Shown one piece after another: positions 18,978 through 29,422 of a stretch of 64,000 bases of DNA. Location of the stretch: assembly GCF_025847235.1 (NCBI RefSeq), contig NZ_JAOZEW010000001.1, forward strand, positions 124,001 to 188,000, read 5' to 3'. The stretch's first letter is position 1. The number at the start of each line of letters is the position of its first letter. A program made the translations under genes and the position numbers. The DNA comes from Flavobacterium shii (GTDB lineage Bacteria > Bacteroidota > Bacteroidia > Flavobacteriales > Flavobacteriaceae). The notes under the pieces were generated by a model that was not told the origin of the DNA, ran no database searches, and saw nothing but the letters and a program-made list of their open reading frames with translations.

Positions 18978-19202
18978 GTACTTTGTTTTATGCGTAAAAA
19001 TATAAAAAAGATGTCAGAAATAATTAGTTTAGACCCGAATTACTCGTTAGAATACTAGGATGTAAACTTTATACTAATTGTTATAAATGGACATTCGCAA
19101 CATTCCTTAAAAATTACATTTTTAAATTTCTTAATACCATTTAATCCTCTATATTTATCTGATTTTAAAAAACACTAACAACCAAAACAATCAGATTAAA
19201 CT

Positions 19203-21500
19203 ATGAAAAAACTTTACTTTTTTATTATAGCTTGCCTACTGTCATTAAACAGTTTTGCACAATATGGGAGGACAGGAAACTTGGATTGGGAAATCATCAA
19301 CGGAGTTCTCACCATTAGCGGTATAGGTGCTATGCCTGATTATACTTATAATAATGATACAGTTGCTCCACCTTGGTCTAATAATTATAACACTACACTG
19401 TATAAGCCTATAATTACTTCCGTTATTATAAAACCTGGGGTTAGCTCTATTGGCAATGAAGCTTTTTATAACTTAGCTAAGCTAACCTCAATAAGTATTC
19501 CTAATACGGTAACCCAAATTGGAAACAATGCTTTTTCTCACTGTACAAATTTACCTTCAATAAACATTCCTAATTCGGTAACCAGCATTGGACATGGTAC
19601 TTTTGGTTATTGCACCAGCATAACTTCAATAGAAATCCCTAATTCGGTAACCAGCATTGGAGCAGGTGCATTTCAAAATTGTACTGGATTAACTTCAATT
19701 AACATCCCTAATTCAGTAACCAGCATTGGACAATATGCTTTTTGGGCATGTTCTAAATTGACCTCTGTAACTCTTCCTAATGCATTAACCCGTATTGAAG
19801 CAAATGTTTTTTTTCAATGCGATGCATTAACATCAGTAACGATTCCGTCTACAGTGACGAGTATTGGAAGTGCTGCTTTTGCACATTGCCCTAACCTAGC
19901 CTCAATAATAATTCCTGCTGCAGTAACCAGTATTGGAAATTATGCTTTTCTTTCTTGCTATAAATTAACTTCAATAACGATTCCTGGTCTGGTAACCGAA
20001 ATTTTAGAATTTACTTTTTCGCATTGCACCAATCTAACATCGGTAACTCTTCCTAATTCGATAACGAGAATTGGAAATAATGCTTTTGAAGAATGTACAG
20101 CATTAGCCTCAATAGATATTCCTAATTCTGTAAAAAGTATTGAAAATAGTGCTTTTAAGGGATGTACAGCATTAACCTCAATGAACATTCCTAATTCCGT
20201 AACAAGTATAGAAAGTAATGCATTTGCAAATTGCTCTAATATATCCTCAATAATAACGATTCCTGCTTCCGTAACGAGTATGGGAGAGAAAGTTTTTGAT
20301 TATTGTAGTAAAATAGCGCAGGTATATGTCCCTGGATTTACTCCAGCTACTTGTACTCCTGAAACATTTGTTGGAGGCGTAGCTAATAATAATTGCACGT
20401 TTCATTTCCCCAACAATCGTAAAGCTGTTTACAAAGCAGCAACCGGATGGAAATATCTTTGGAATGTTAAATTTGATATTTTTGCACAAAGCGGAACAGA
20501 AGGCCCCTTAACTTGGTCCATCATTGACAACATTCTTACTATTAAAGGCTCAGGGGCTATGCCAGATTACACAAGTGAATCTTCTCCTTGGAATGGGAAT
20601 ACCAACATCAAACAAGTTGTTTTAGAAGATGGAATAACCCATATCGGAAATTATGCTTTTGAAAATTGTACTGAATTAACCTCAATAATATACACCACTA
20701 AAGCAACCGATAAAAAAGCTTCTGATAATTCTTTGAAAAAAATCATAGCTACTACTGATGAGGTGGTTTTTCCTAATTCGATAGTAAATATTGGTGCCTC
20801 TGCTTTCGCAGGTTGTACAGCCATTACTCGCGTAACTATTCCTGCTGCTGTAACCAGCGTCAGTGAATCTACTTTCTCAGGTTGTAGAGCCCTTACTAAC
20901 ATAACTATTCCTGATGCTGTAACCAGTATTCGAGCATCTGCTTTCTCAGGTTGCATAGCCATCACCAAAGTAACTATTCCTGATGCTGTAACTAGCATTG
21001 GTGCATCTGCTTTCTTAAATTGTACTGGCATTACTAGCATAACTATTCCTTCTAATATATCCAGCATCGGAGATACTGCTTTCGGATACTGTAGTGGTTT
21101 GATGCAAATAAATGTCTTAGGTTTTATTCCTGCCACTTGCGCTACCTATACTTTTTGGACAGTAGATAAATCGAATTGCATACTAAATGTACCAAATGGA
21201 ACAGTACCAGCATACAAATCAGCCACAGCCTGGAAAGATTTTACAAGAATTCAGGGAAGTACTTTAGGTTTAAATGATTATACTCAAAACACTGTTAACA
21301 TCCAAGTATATCCTAACCCAACCACAGGATCGGTTCATATTGAAACCGCTAACGGTCATATTCCAGTTGTAAAAGTGTATAATTTACAAGGTAAACAACT
21401 CCTAAATATGCAAAGCAATACGATTGACTTATCGGCTTATGCTCAAGGCATATATCTATTACAGACCGAAAAGAAATTGGTTAAAATAATTAAACAGTAG
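19203..21500 (+). CDS. Secreted BspA-like leucine-rich repeat protein with T9SS sorting domain
   Basis: 765 residues. Signal peptide MKKLYFFIIACLLSLNSFAQ, then two blocks of LRR_5 repeats of about 23 residues (consensus LTSINIPNSVTSIGxxAFxxC), each block opening with a similar GNLDW/GPLTW...LTISGxGAMPDYT module (about 27-50 and 435-460). The C-terminus (about 700-765) is a type IX sorting domain (VYPNPTTGSVHIE...GIYLLQTEK). Predicted to be exported by the Por system and anchored or released at the surface, where BspA-like proteins often bind host or matrix proteins. The internal repeat of the whole module suggests an ancestral duplication. Confidence 0.93.
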   Translation: MKKLYFFIIACLLSLNSFAQYGRTGNLDWEIINGVLTISGIGAMPDYTYNNDTVAPPWSNNYNTTLYKPIITSVIIKPGVSSIGNEAFYNLAKLTSISIPNTVTQIGNNAFSHCTNLPSINIPNSVTSIGHGTFGYCTSITSIEIPNSVTSIGAGAFQNCTGLTSINIPNSVTSIGQYAFWACSKLTSVTLPNALTRIEANVFFQCDALTSVTIPSTVTSIGSAAFAHCPNLASIIIPAAVTSIGNYAFLSCYKLTSITIPGLVTEILEFTFSHCTNLTSVTLPNSITRIGNNAFEECTALASIDIPNSVKSIENSAFKGCTALTSMNIPNSVTSIESNAFANCSNISSIITIPASVTSMGEKVFDYCSKIAQVYVPGFTPATCTPETFVGGVANNNCTFHFPNNRKAVYKAATGWKYLWNVKFDIFAQSGTEGPLTWSIIDNILTIKGSGAMPDYTSESSPWNGNTNIKQVVLEDGITHIGNYAFENCTELTSIIYTTKATDKKASDNSLKKIIATTDEVVFPNSIVNIGASAFAGCTAITRVTIPAAVTSVSESTFSGCRALTNITIPDAVTSIRASAFSGCIAITKVTIPDAVTSIGASAFLNCTGITSITIPSNISSIGDTAFGYCSGLMQINVLGFIPATCATYTFWTVDKSNCILNVPNGTVPAYKSATAWKDFTRIQGSTLGLNDYTQNTVNIQVYPNPTTGSVHIETANGHIPVVKVYNLQGKQLLNMQSNTIDLSAYAQGIYLLQTEKKLVKIIKQ

Positions 21501-21530
21501 TAGATTTAGAAACTTTGCTCTTACCCAAAA

Positions 21531-21572
21531 AAAAGAGCTATCGGTTCAAGTAAAGAACTGATAGCTCTTTTT
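21531..21572 (+). terminator. Terminator after the LRR protein
   Basis: Long stem AAAAGAGCTATCGGTTC / GAACTGATAGCTCTTTT with a short loop and trailing T run. Confidence 0.88.
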
Positions 21573-21653
21573 TAAAATTAGAGAATTTGAAAATTGTTTA
21601 ATCTCACGTGATACGTACTAGTTTTTTGTTATTTTTACATAAATTCTATTCAA

Positions 21654-23150
21654 ATGCGTACTTTTTTTTTACTATTTACTATCGGAATACTTTTAGCTAC
21701 AAGTTCATGCCGAAGTGATTTTGAAACCGTTGCCAGTACAGGAGATTTAGCTTTCTCAAAAGACACCGTGTATCTGGACACTGTTTTCGCAAATATTGGT
21801 TCTAGTACGTACCAACTTAAAGTCTACAATCAAAGTAAAAAAGACATTACAATTCCAACAATCAAATTAGGAAAAGGATTAAGTTCTAAATACCGAATGA
21901 CTGTTGATGGAATGCATGGAACCGAAGGTAAAATCTTTAGTGATGTAACTCTTTTGGCCAAAGATAGCATGTATATTTTCATAGAAACTACCGCCGCCAT
22001 TGCCGATGCTAATCCAATCGATTTTTTATACACCGACCAAATCCAATTTGATAGTGGCGCAAATCTTCAAAACGTAGAATTAGTAACACTTATTCAGGAT
22101 GCTACATTTTTATATCCAAAAAAATTCTCAGACGGAACAATCGAAACATTACCTATTGATGGTAAAGAAGTAGCAGGTTTTTACTTAGAAGAAAATGAAT
22201 TACAATTTACAAATCAAAAACCATATGTAATATATGGTTACGCAGCAGTTCCCGAAGGAAAAACGGCAACGTTTGATGCTGGATCAAGAGTTCATTTTCA
22301 TACAAATTCAGGACTTTTGGTGAGTAAAAATGCGAGTATCAATATTAATGGCGCTGTTTCATCAACAAAAAATTTAGAGAAAGAAGTTATTTTCGAAGGA
22401 GACCGTTTAGAACCCTTATACTCAGATGTTCCAGGACAATGGGGAACTATCTGGCTTGCCAACGGAAGCACAAATAATTCTATTAACCATTTAACAATTA
22501 AAAATGCAACCACTGGTTTATTTATAGAAAACCATGACCAAACGATTGTTAACATTAAAAACACCCAAATTTACAACTCGGTAAATCATGGAATTCTTGC
22601 TCAAAATGCAAAAATAAAAGGAGAAAACATTGTAATAAATCGTGCCGGATTATCAAGTTTGGCCTGCTTATACGGTGGAAATTATGAATTTACACATTGT
22701 ACTTTTTATAACAATTGGCAAACTTCTCAACAAACTACTGTTACCATAAGTAATTCTTTGGCTGGTGCAACTCCTGAAACCAAAGACTTAACTCAAGCAA
22801 CATTTAACAATTGTATCGTTTATGGATCAAACACAAACGAACTGTCTCTGGAAAAAAGCACCAATGCCACGTTTGTATATCAATTTAATAATTGCTTAAT
22901 AAAATATAGCAGTTCCAGCACTAACCCAAATTATCAGTTTACTACCGATACGCAACATTATAACGGAATCATACTAAATCAAGATCCTAAATTCTATAAT
23001 GCTTCTCAGAACAAGTTTAATATCGATACTAATTCTAGCGCTTTCGCAAAAGGAAATCAGGCGTATATCATTCCATTGGATATTATAGGAAATACAAGAA
23101 CTTCTCCACCCGATTTGGGAGCATATCAAAGTATGCCATTTCCAAAATAG
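21654..23150 (+). CDS. Right-handed beta-helix lipoprotein
   Basis: 498 residues. The N-terminus has a lipoprotein signal (hydrophobic stretch ending LLATSSC, Cys near 19). The middle to C-terminal part shows short repeated strands with N-x-x-I/V patterns (INGAVSS, INHLTIKNATTGLFIEN, IVNIKNTQIYNS) typical of right-handed parallel beta-helices, as in pectate-lyase-like and surface proteins. It ends DLGAYQ, common in such Bacteroidetes proteins. I see no catalytic residues that would name an activity; it may bind or cleave a polysaccharide. Confidence 0.82.
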   Translation: MRTFFLLFTIGILLATSSCRSDFETVASTGDLAFSKDTVYLDTVFANIGSSTYQLKVYNQSKKDITIPTIKLGKGLSSKYRMTVDGMHGTEGKIFSDVTLLAKDSMYIFIETTAAIADANPIDFLYTDQIQFDSGANLQNVELVTLIQDATFLYPKKFSDGTIETLPIDGKEVAGFYLEENELQFTNQKPYVIYGYAAVPEGKTATFDAGSRVHFHTNSGLLVSKNASININGAVSSTKNLEKEVIFEGDRLEPLYSDVPGQWGTIWLANGSTNNSINHLTIKNATTGLFIENHDQTIVNIKNTQIYNSVNHGILAQNAKIKGENIVINRAGLSSLACLYGGNYEFTHCTFYNNWQTSQQTTVTISNSLAGATPETKDLTQATFNNCIVYGSNTNELSLEKSTNATFVYQFNNCLIKYSSSSTNPNYQFTTDTQHYNGIILNQDPKFYNASQNKFNIDTNSSAFAKGNQAYIIPLDIIGNTRTSPPDLGAYQSMPFPK

Positions 23151-23479
23151 AAATAAAGTCGATAGCGAGAAAAATTCTCTAATTTATAGACAATACAACC
23201 ACAAACTTGTCTTTCTGACGAAGGAAGACAATATCGAGAGAAATAGCACTTTAAAAAACACTTTAAATCTTACGTTTTTTTTTAAAACTTACACTCCTAA
23301 CCCCCTTTCATAATTACAACAATCACGAGTAAGAAAATGCTGCAATAAATTAAACATCTCTTAACGCAACATATTCCAAAAATATGTAGATTTGTTTGGA
23401 TATAAAACTAACCAACTAAAGATCAATTTCTTGAACCAGTTTTATAAGCCCCATTTTTAACCTTAAACTATTATTAATT
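23151..23479. other. Intergenic spacer with one hairpin and a promoter-like site
   Basis: No gene. A hairpin TTGTCTTTCTgacgaAGGAAGACAA lies near 23206-23230. TAGATTTG at 23387-23394 matches the Bacteroidetes -7 box and lies about 85 bp before the endonuclease gene; a clear -33 TTTG is not present. Confidence 0.55.
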
Positions 23480-25330
23480 ATGAAGAAAATCTACTCTTCC
23501 TGCTTACTGTTTCTTTTTACTATTGCAAGTTTTGCACAAATTCCTTCGGGATATTACAGCACCGCAACTGGCACAGGCTATACCCTGAAAACACAATTAT
23601 ACAACATCATTAAAGGTCATACTGATAATGGATATGCGGGTTTATATACCACTTATCAAACATCTGACATTGACAATTTTTATGAAAATGATGGAACTGT
23701 CCTGGATATGTATTCTGAGAATCCTACCGGAGCAGACCCTTACAATTATAGTCCGGGAGCAACACAAAGATGTGGTAATTATTCCGTTGAAGGAGATTGT
23801 TACAATAGAGAACATATAATTCCGCAATCTGTATTTAGTGAAAAATCGCCTATGGTTGCCGACGCCCATTTTATTACTCCAACCGATGGAAAAGTAAATG
23901 GCATGAGATCTAATTATCCTCATGGAGTTGTAAATACACCAACCTACATCTCCAAAAACGGAGGAAAACTTGGTGCTAATTCTACTTCTGGATATTCAGG
24001 GACAGTTTTCGAACCAATCAACGAGTTTAAAGGAGATATTGCCCGAATGTATTTTTACTTTGCAACACGTTATGAGAATACCGTTGCTGGCTATTCTTAT
24101 CCTATGTTTGATGGTTCAAGCAATAAAGTATTTACAGCTGCATTCTTGAATATTCTTTTGACCTGGAATACACAAGATCCGGTAAGTGCCCGAGAAGTTG
24201 CTAGAAATAATGCAATTTACGCACGTCAGAATAATAGAAATCCTTATATCGATCATCCGGAATATGTAAATAAAATCTGGAACACATCTGCCGATACACA
24301 AGCTCCAACCGCGCCAGCAAGTCTAGCAAGTACAGCAAAAAATGCAACTTCTGTTTCTCTAAGCTGGTTAGCATCTACAGATAATGTAGGAGTTACAGGT
24401 TATAACGTGTATACAAATGGCGTTTTAAAAACTACAGCTACAGGATTAACTAGTACTATAACAGGCTTAACAGCTTCAACTAGCTACAATATCACTGTAA
24501 GCGCAAGTGATGCTGCAGGAAACACTTCTGCTTTAAGCAATACAATCACCATTACTACCGATGCTAGTGGAGGAACTGGCGGAGGAACTGCAACCGACTT
24601 ATTATTCTCGGAATATATCGAGGGTTCTGGAAATAATAAAGCATTAGAAATCTTGAATACTACAGGAAGTGCGGTTAACTTGTCTGGATACACTATAAAA
24701 AGACAAACAAACGGAGCTGGTGCATGGAGTACTGGTCTTGCATTAACCGGAACTCTAAATAACGGAAGTAAATTTACAATCGTTAATAACTTGATTGCGT
24801 CAAGTTGTTACGCTACAGGTTCTGCCAACGTTTCTACAAATGCTGCTGAACTTACTTTTAACGGAAATGACCCAGTAGGTTTATTTAAAAATGGAGTACT
24901 TATCGACATTATAGGAACTTTTAACGGAGGAGCCGCAAACTTTGCTATCGATGTAACTTTAAGAAGAAAATCGACTGTAACTTCCCCAAGTACTACGTTT
25001 AACTTAAGTGCACAATGGGATTCATTTGGTGTAGATACCTGCAACAATTTAGGAAATCGCAATCTAAATCGACCAAACTCTGATTTGATATCGGATTCAA
25101 ATATGATTCTGCTATATCCAAATCCATCTCATGGTAACTTTACAATTAATTTCAATAATTCAGATGCTTCTTACTCAATTGAAATAGTTTCGATATCAGG
25201 TCAAAAAGTATTTGAAAAAGAAGATACAAAGCAATCTTCAATACTGGTAAGCAATCTTGCAAAAGGAATATATGTAGTTAAAATAACAAAAGAGGAAAAA
25301 ACCTTCATCAAAAAGATAATAATCAACTAA
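23480..25330 (+). CDS. Secreted endonuclease I with FN3, lamin-tail and T9SS sorting domains
   Basis: 616 residues. A signal peptide (MKKIYSSCLLFLFTIASFAQ) is followed by an endonuclease I (EndA/NucM-like) domain at about 25-265 with the active-site motif YNREHIIPQSVF and DAHFITPTDGKVNGMRSNYPHG. A fibronectin type III domain (about 273-360) comes next, then a lamin-tail domain (about 370-515) and a type IX sorting domain (about 540-616, LLYPNPSHGNFTI...GIYVVKI). It should degrade extracellular DNA for nutrient use or biofilm turnover. The domain order is common in flavobacterial exonucleases. Confidence 0.94.
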   Translation: MKKIYSSCLLFLFTIASFAQIPSGYYSTATGTGYTLKTQLYNIIKGHTDNGYAGLYTTYQTSDIDNFYENDGTVLDMYSENPTGADPYNYSPGATQRCGNYSVEGDCYNREHIIPQSVFSEKSPMVADAHFITPTDGKVNGMRSNYPHGVVNTPTYISKNGGKLGANSTSGYSGTVFEPINEFKGDIARMYFYFATRYENTVAGYSYPMFDGSSNKVFTAAFLNILLTWNTQDPVSAREVARNNAIYARQNNRNPYIDHPEYVNKIWNTSADTQAPTAPASLASTAKNATSVSLSWLASTDNVGVTGYNVYTNGVLKTTATGLTSTITGLTASTSYNITVSASDAAGNTSALSNTITITTDASGGTGGGTATDLLFSEYIEGSGNNKALEILNTTGSAVNLSGYTIKRQTNGAGAWSTGLALTGTLNNGSKFTIVNNLIASSCYATGSANVSTNAAELTFNGNDPVGLFKNGVLIDIIGTFNGGAANFAIDVTLRRKSTVTSPSTTFNLSAQWDSFGVDTCNNLGNRNLNRPNSDLISDSNMILLYPNPSHGNFTINFNNSDASYSIEIVSISGQKVFEKEDTKQSSILVSNLAKGIYVVKITKEEKTFIKKIIIN

Positions 25331-25354
25331 ATGAAGATTAATACTCAATAATTT

Positions 25355-25382
25355 AAAAGCGGCAAGTTGTCGCTTTTTTTTT
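25355..25382 (+). terminator. Terminator after the endonuclease gene
   Basis: Short stem AAAGCGgCAA/TTGtCGCTTT and T9 run just downstream of the endonuclease stop. Confidence 0.85.
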
Positions 25383-25640
25383 GTTTTAACAATAAATTAA
25401 ATAGCCATATCTTTCACACAGATTTAATAATTCTCAATCAATTAAATCCGCTCAATCAGTCAAATCTGCGTGAGAAAAAAAACTTTGCGCCTTTGTAAGA
25501 TTAAAAAAAACGTTTTTGCGAAAGAACCTTCCATACAAAAAAATGCAGAGCTCTGTACCTCTAGACATTACCGTTGTTCGTCCCAATATTATGATGAAAA
25601 AAAATCACTGCAAGTTTTTTTTAAAGAGTTCGTTTTCAAA

Positions 25641-25672
25641 TTTGCGCTTACTATTTATTTACACTAAATTTG
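25641..25672 (+). promoter_or_regulatory. Bacteroidetes-type promoter of purL
   Basis: TTTG at 25641-25644 and an exact TAnnTTTG box (TAAATTTG) at 25665-25672, spaced 20 bp apart, as for the primary sigma factor of Bacteroidetes. The expected start of transcription is near 25679, just ahead of the ATG at 25702. This argues against the longer upstream frame starting at 25516. Confidence 0.75.
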
Positions 25673-25701
25673 CAGCTAAATACAACAAACTACACAACAC
25701 A

Positions 25702-28700
25702 ATGATTCATTTCTTTGAAAACCAAAGCAAAACTGTTTTTGCAGTACAAACGCAAAACGAAATTTCGGCTCAAGACATTTCAAAATTAAACTGGCTTTTT
25801 GCCAACTCCAATAAAATAGAAAAATCCGTACTGACGGATTTTTTTGTTGGTCCTCGTGCCACTATGATTACCCCTTGGAGTACAAATGCTGTAGAGATTA
25901 CTCAGAATATGGGTATTCCTGGCATCATCAGAATTGAAGAATTTTATCCGGCAATAGCTGATTTTTCAGATTTTGACCCGATGCTTTCGCAAAAGTATAC
26001 TGAACTGAATCAAGAAATCTTCACTATCAACGTACAACCAGAAGCAATTTTGGATATCGATGATATTGCAGCTTACAACAAAACCGAAGGTTTGGCTTTA
26101 AGCCAAGAAGAAGTAGATTATCTAGACAATCTAGCTGTTAAACTAGGACGTAAATTAACCGACTCAGAAATTTTTGCTTTCTCACAAGCAAATTCAGAAC
26201 ACTGTCGTCACAAAATTTTCAACGGAACTTTTGTAATCGACGGAGAAGAAAAAGAAACGTCTTTATTTAAATTAATCAAGAAAACATCTCAGGAAAATCC
26301 TAACGATATCGTTTCGGCTTACAAAGATAATGTGGCTTTTGTAAAAGGACCACGCGTACAACAGTTTGCTCCAAAAACAGCAGACAAACCAGACTTTTAC
26401 GAAATAAAAGAATTTGATTCGGTTATTTCATTAAAAGCCGAAACACATAATTTCCCAACAACTGTAGAACCTTTTAATGGAGCTGCAACAGGATCAGGAG
26501 GAGAAATTCGTGACCGTCTTGCAGGAGGACAAGGTTCATTACCACTTGCAGGAACAGCAGTTTACATGACTTCATATTCTCGTTTGAAATCCTTCGACTC
26601 CGCTCAGGATGACAGGCCGTGGGAGAATGCTATGGACGAAAGAAAATGGTTATACCAAACTCCAATGGATATCTTGATAAAAGCTTCAAACGGAGCATCA
26701 GATTTCGGGAATAAATTTGGTCAGCCATTAATTACTGGTTCCGTTTTAACTTTTGAACATGAAGAAAACGACCGCAAAATTGGTTACGATAAAGTAATCA
26801 TGCAAGCTGGAGGAATCGGTTACGGAAAATTAGATCAAGCCATAAAAAAGAAACCCCAAGAAGGAGATAAAATTGTTATTCTTGGTGGAGAAAATTATAG
26901 AATCGGAATGGGTGGAGCTGCAGTTTCATCTGCAGATACAGGTGCTTTTGGTTCAGGAATTGAATTAAATGCTATCCAACGTTCTAATCCAGAAATGCAA
27001 AAACGTGCTGCCAATGCAATACGTGGTTTGGTAGAAAGCGATAACAACCCAATTGTATCTATCCATGATCACGGAGCTGGAGGACACTTAAACTGCCTTT
27101 CTGAACTAGTAGAAGAAACTGGTGGATTAATTGATTTAGATAAATTACCTGTTGGAGATCCAACTCTTTCTGCTAAAGAAATTATCGGAAACGAATCTCA
27201 AGAAAGAATGGGATTAGTAATTGGTCAAAAAGATATTGATATCTTGCAAAGAATCGCCGACAGAGAGCGTTCGCCAATGTATCAGGTTGGAGATGTAACG
27301 GGAGATCACCGTTTTACTTTTCAATCAAAATCTACTGGATTAAAACCTATGGATTACGCTTTAGAAGATTTCTTCGGAAGTTCTCCTAAAACTATAATGA
27401 CCGATAAAACTATCGATAGAAAATATGCTGATGTTGTTTACAACGCTGCAGATTTCGAAAGCTATTTACAAAATGTTTTACGTCTGGAAGCTGTTGCATC
27501 CAAAGACTGGTTGACTAATAAAGTAGACCGTTGTGTAGGCGGAAAAGTAGCTAAACAACAAAATGCAGGTCCATTACAATTGCCATTAAATAATGTTGGC
27601 GTAATGGCATTAGATTATTTAGGTAAAGAAGGAATTGCAACATCTATCGGGCATGCTCCTATCGCTGCTTTAATTGATCCAGTTGCAGGAAGTAGAAATG
27701 CAATTGGAGAATCGTTATCAAACATTGTTTGGGCTCCTATTAAAGATGGTTTAAAAGGAATCTCATTATCTGCAAACTGGATGTGGGCTTGTAAAAACGA
27801 AGGCGAAGATGCTCGTTTATACGCCGCTGTAAAAGGTTGTTCTGATTTTGCAATCGAATTAGGAATCAATATTCCAACAGGAAAAGACTCCCTTTCGATG
27901 AAACAAAAATATCCAAATGATGAAGTAATCGCGCCGGGAACGGTTATTATTTCGGCAGGTGGAAATTGTACAGACATTAAAAAAGTAGTTGAGCCAGTTT
28001 TACAGAAAAACGGAGATTCTATTTATTATATCAATTTATCTCAAGATGCGTACAAATTAGGAGGTTCTTCTTTTGCACAAATCAGAAACACTATCGGAAA
28101 TGAAACTTCTACAATTAGAGATGCTTCATTCTTCAAAAATGCATTTAATACCATTCAGGAATTAATTGGCGAAGACCAAATTCTTGCTGGACACGATATA
28201 GGAAGCGGTGGTTTAATCACAACTTTATTAGAATTATGTTTTGCTGATGTAAACCTTGGAGCTAAAATTGATTTCTCTGCATTTGCAGAAAAAGACTTAT
28301 TGAAAATCCTTTTCGCAGAAAATATCGGAATTGTTTTTCAAGCTAAAACTGATGCAGCTGTTGAAGCTAAATTAAATGCAAACAATATCGAATTCTTCAA
28401 GATTGGTTCGGTTCAAGAAACTGCAACTTTAGAATTTGCAAATTATAAATTAGATATTCCAACTTACAGAGATATCTGGTTTGAAACTTCATATTTATTA
28501 GATCAAAAACAATCTAAAAACGGAAGAGCTCAGGCACGTTTCGAGAATTACAAAAATCAAGTTTTAAACTATACTTTCCCTGCTCATTTCACTGGTAAAG
28601 CTCCTGTCATCTCGAGCGGAGTCGAGAGACCTAAAGCAGCTATTATTCGTGAAAAAGGAAGTAATTCTGAGCGTGAAATGGCAAATGCTATGTACTTAGC

Positions 28701-29373
28701 TGGTTTTGATGTAAAAGATGTTCACATGACAGATTTAATTTCTGGTCGTGAAACGCTTGAAGATATTCAATTTATTGGTGCTGTTGGAGGATTCTCTAAC
28801 TCGGATGTGTTAGGTTCTGCCAAAGGTTGGGCTGGAGCATTCTTATACAACGAAAAAGCAAAAACAGCTTTGGATAAATTCTTTAAAAGAGAAGACACTC
28901 TATCTGTTGGAATTTGTAATGGATGTCAGTTATTCATGGAATTAGAGGTTATTAATCCAGAACATGAAGTTCACGGTAAATTATTACATAACGAAAGTAA
29001 CAAACACGAAAGTATCTTTACTTCTGTAAAAGTACAAGAAAACAACTCGGTGATGTTATCATCTCTTGCAGGAAGTACTCTTGGAGTTTGGGTTTCTCAT
29101 GGAGAAGGAAAATTCAATTTACCATTGGCCGAAGAAAATTACAATATCGTATCTAAATATGCTTACGAAGGATATCCTGCAAACCCAAATGGATCTGATT
29201 ATAACACTGCTATGATGTGTGATAAAACAGGAAGACATTTGGTTATGATGCCACACATTGAGCGTTCGACTTTCCAATGGAACTGGGCGCACTATCCAAA
29301 AGACAGAAATGACGAAGTTTCTCCTTGGCATGAAGCTTTTGTAAATGCAAGAAAATGGATTGAGAAAATCTAA
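25702..29373 (+). CDS. purL: Phosphoribosylformylglycinamidine synthase (large single-chain PurL)
   Basis: Fourth step of purine synthesis, converting FGAR to FGAM with ATP and glutamine. Taking the ATG at 25702 (MIHFFENQ) gives 1223 residues, the normal single-chain length; the frame is open from 25516, but those 62 residues lie across the promoter. The FGAM synthase core is visible (SEHCRHKIFNG, KAETHNFPTTVEPFNGAATGSGGEIRD, HDHGAGG). So is the C-terminal class I glutaminase (SVGICNGCQLF, Cys near 1071; VSHGEGKF). Two short inverted-copy palindromic elements are embedded in frame, near residues 297-305 and 967-976. Confidence 0.96.
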   Translation: MIHFFENQSKTVFAVQTQNEISAQDISKLNWLFANSNKIEKSVLTDFFVGPRATMITPWSTNAVEITQNMGIPGIIRIEEFYPAIADFSDFDPMLSQKYTELNQEIFTINVQPEAILDIDDIAAYNKTEGLALSQEEVDYLDNLAVKLGRKLTDSEIFAFSQANSEHCRHKIFNGTFVIDGEEKETSLFKLIKKTSQENPNDIVSAYKDNVAFVKGPRVQQFAPKTADKPDFYEIKEFDSVISLKAETHNFPTTVEPFNGAATGSGGEIRDRLAGGQGSLPLAGTAVYMTSYSRLKSFDSAQDDRPWENAMDERKWLYQTPMDILIKASNGASDFGNKFGQPLITGSVLTFEHEENDRKIGYDKVIMQAGGIGYGKLDQAIKKKPQEGDKIVILGGENYRIGMGGAAVSSADTGAFGSGIELNAIQRSNPEMQKRAANAIRGLVESDNNPIVSIHDHGAGGHLNCLSELVEETGGLIDLDKLPVGDPTLSAKEIIGNESQERMGLVIGQKDIDILQRIADRERSPMYQVGDVTGDHRFTFQSKSTGLKPMDYALEDFFGSSPKTIMTDKTIDRKYADVVYNAADFESYLQNVLRLEAVASKDWLTNKVDRCVGGKVAKQQNAGPLQLPLNNVGVMALDYLGKEGIATSIGHAPIAALIDPVAGSRNAIGESLSNIVWAPIKDGLKGISLSANWMWACKNEGEDARLYAAVKGCSDFAIELGINIPTGKDSLSMKQKYPNDEVIAPGTVIISAGGNCTDIKKVVEPVLQKNGDSIYYINLSQDAYKLGGSSFAQIRNTIGNETSTIRDASFFKNAFNTIQELIGEDQILAGHDIGSGGLITTLLELCFADVNLGAKIDFSAFAEKDLLKILFAENIGIVFQAKTDAAVEAKLNANNIEFFKIGSVQETATLEFANYKLDIPTYRDIWFETSYLLDQKQSKNGRAQARFENYKNQVLNYTFPAHFTGKAPVISSGVERPKAAIIREKGSNSEREMANAMYLAGFDVKDVHMTDLISGRETLEDIQFIGAVGGFSNSDVLGSAKGWAGAFLYNEKAKTALDKFFKREDTLSVGICNGCQLFMELEVINPEHEVHGKLLHNESNKHESIFTSVKVQENNSVMLSSLAGSTLGVWVSHGEGKFNLPLAEENYNIVSKYAYEGYPANPNGSDYNTAMMCDKTGRHLVMMPHIERSTFQWNWAHYPKDRNDEVSPWHEAFVNARKWIEKI
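26590..26616. repeat. Palindromic element inside purL, copy 1
   Basis: The 27-bp element beginning TCCTTCGACTCCGCTCAGG lies in frame and encodes SFDSAQDDR in a region where other PurL proteins have a short loop. It is nearly the reverse complement of the element at 28603-28629 (four differences). The sequence family is common between genes in Bacteroidetes. Confidence 0.75.
28603..28629. repeat. Palindromic element inside purL, copy 2
   Basis: CCTGTCATCTCGAGCGGAGT followed by CGAGAGA, read in frame as PVISSGVER in the linker before the glutaminase domain. Inverted relative to the copy at 26590-26616. Confidence 0.75.
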
Positions 29374-29389
29374 TTTTTTAAACATACTA

Positions 29390-29422
29390 AAAAACTCATT
29401 CGTAACTGAATGAGTTTTTTTT
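29390..29422 (+). terminator. Terminator after purL
   Basis: Stem AAAAACTCATTC/GAATGAGTTTTT with a T9 run, starting 17 bp after the purL stop. Confidence 0.9.

Noticed and set aside
20651..21136. Minus-strand 161-aa frame across the LRR gene
   Set aside because: It is the antisense of a repetitive coding region and repeats with the same period, so it is a shadow.
25516..25701. Upstream in-frame extension of purL (62 extra residues)
   Set aside because: It crosses a good TTTG/TAAATTTG promoter and has no similarity to the PurL N-terminus; the ATG at 25702 gives the normal protein.
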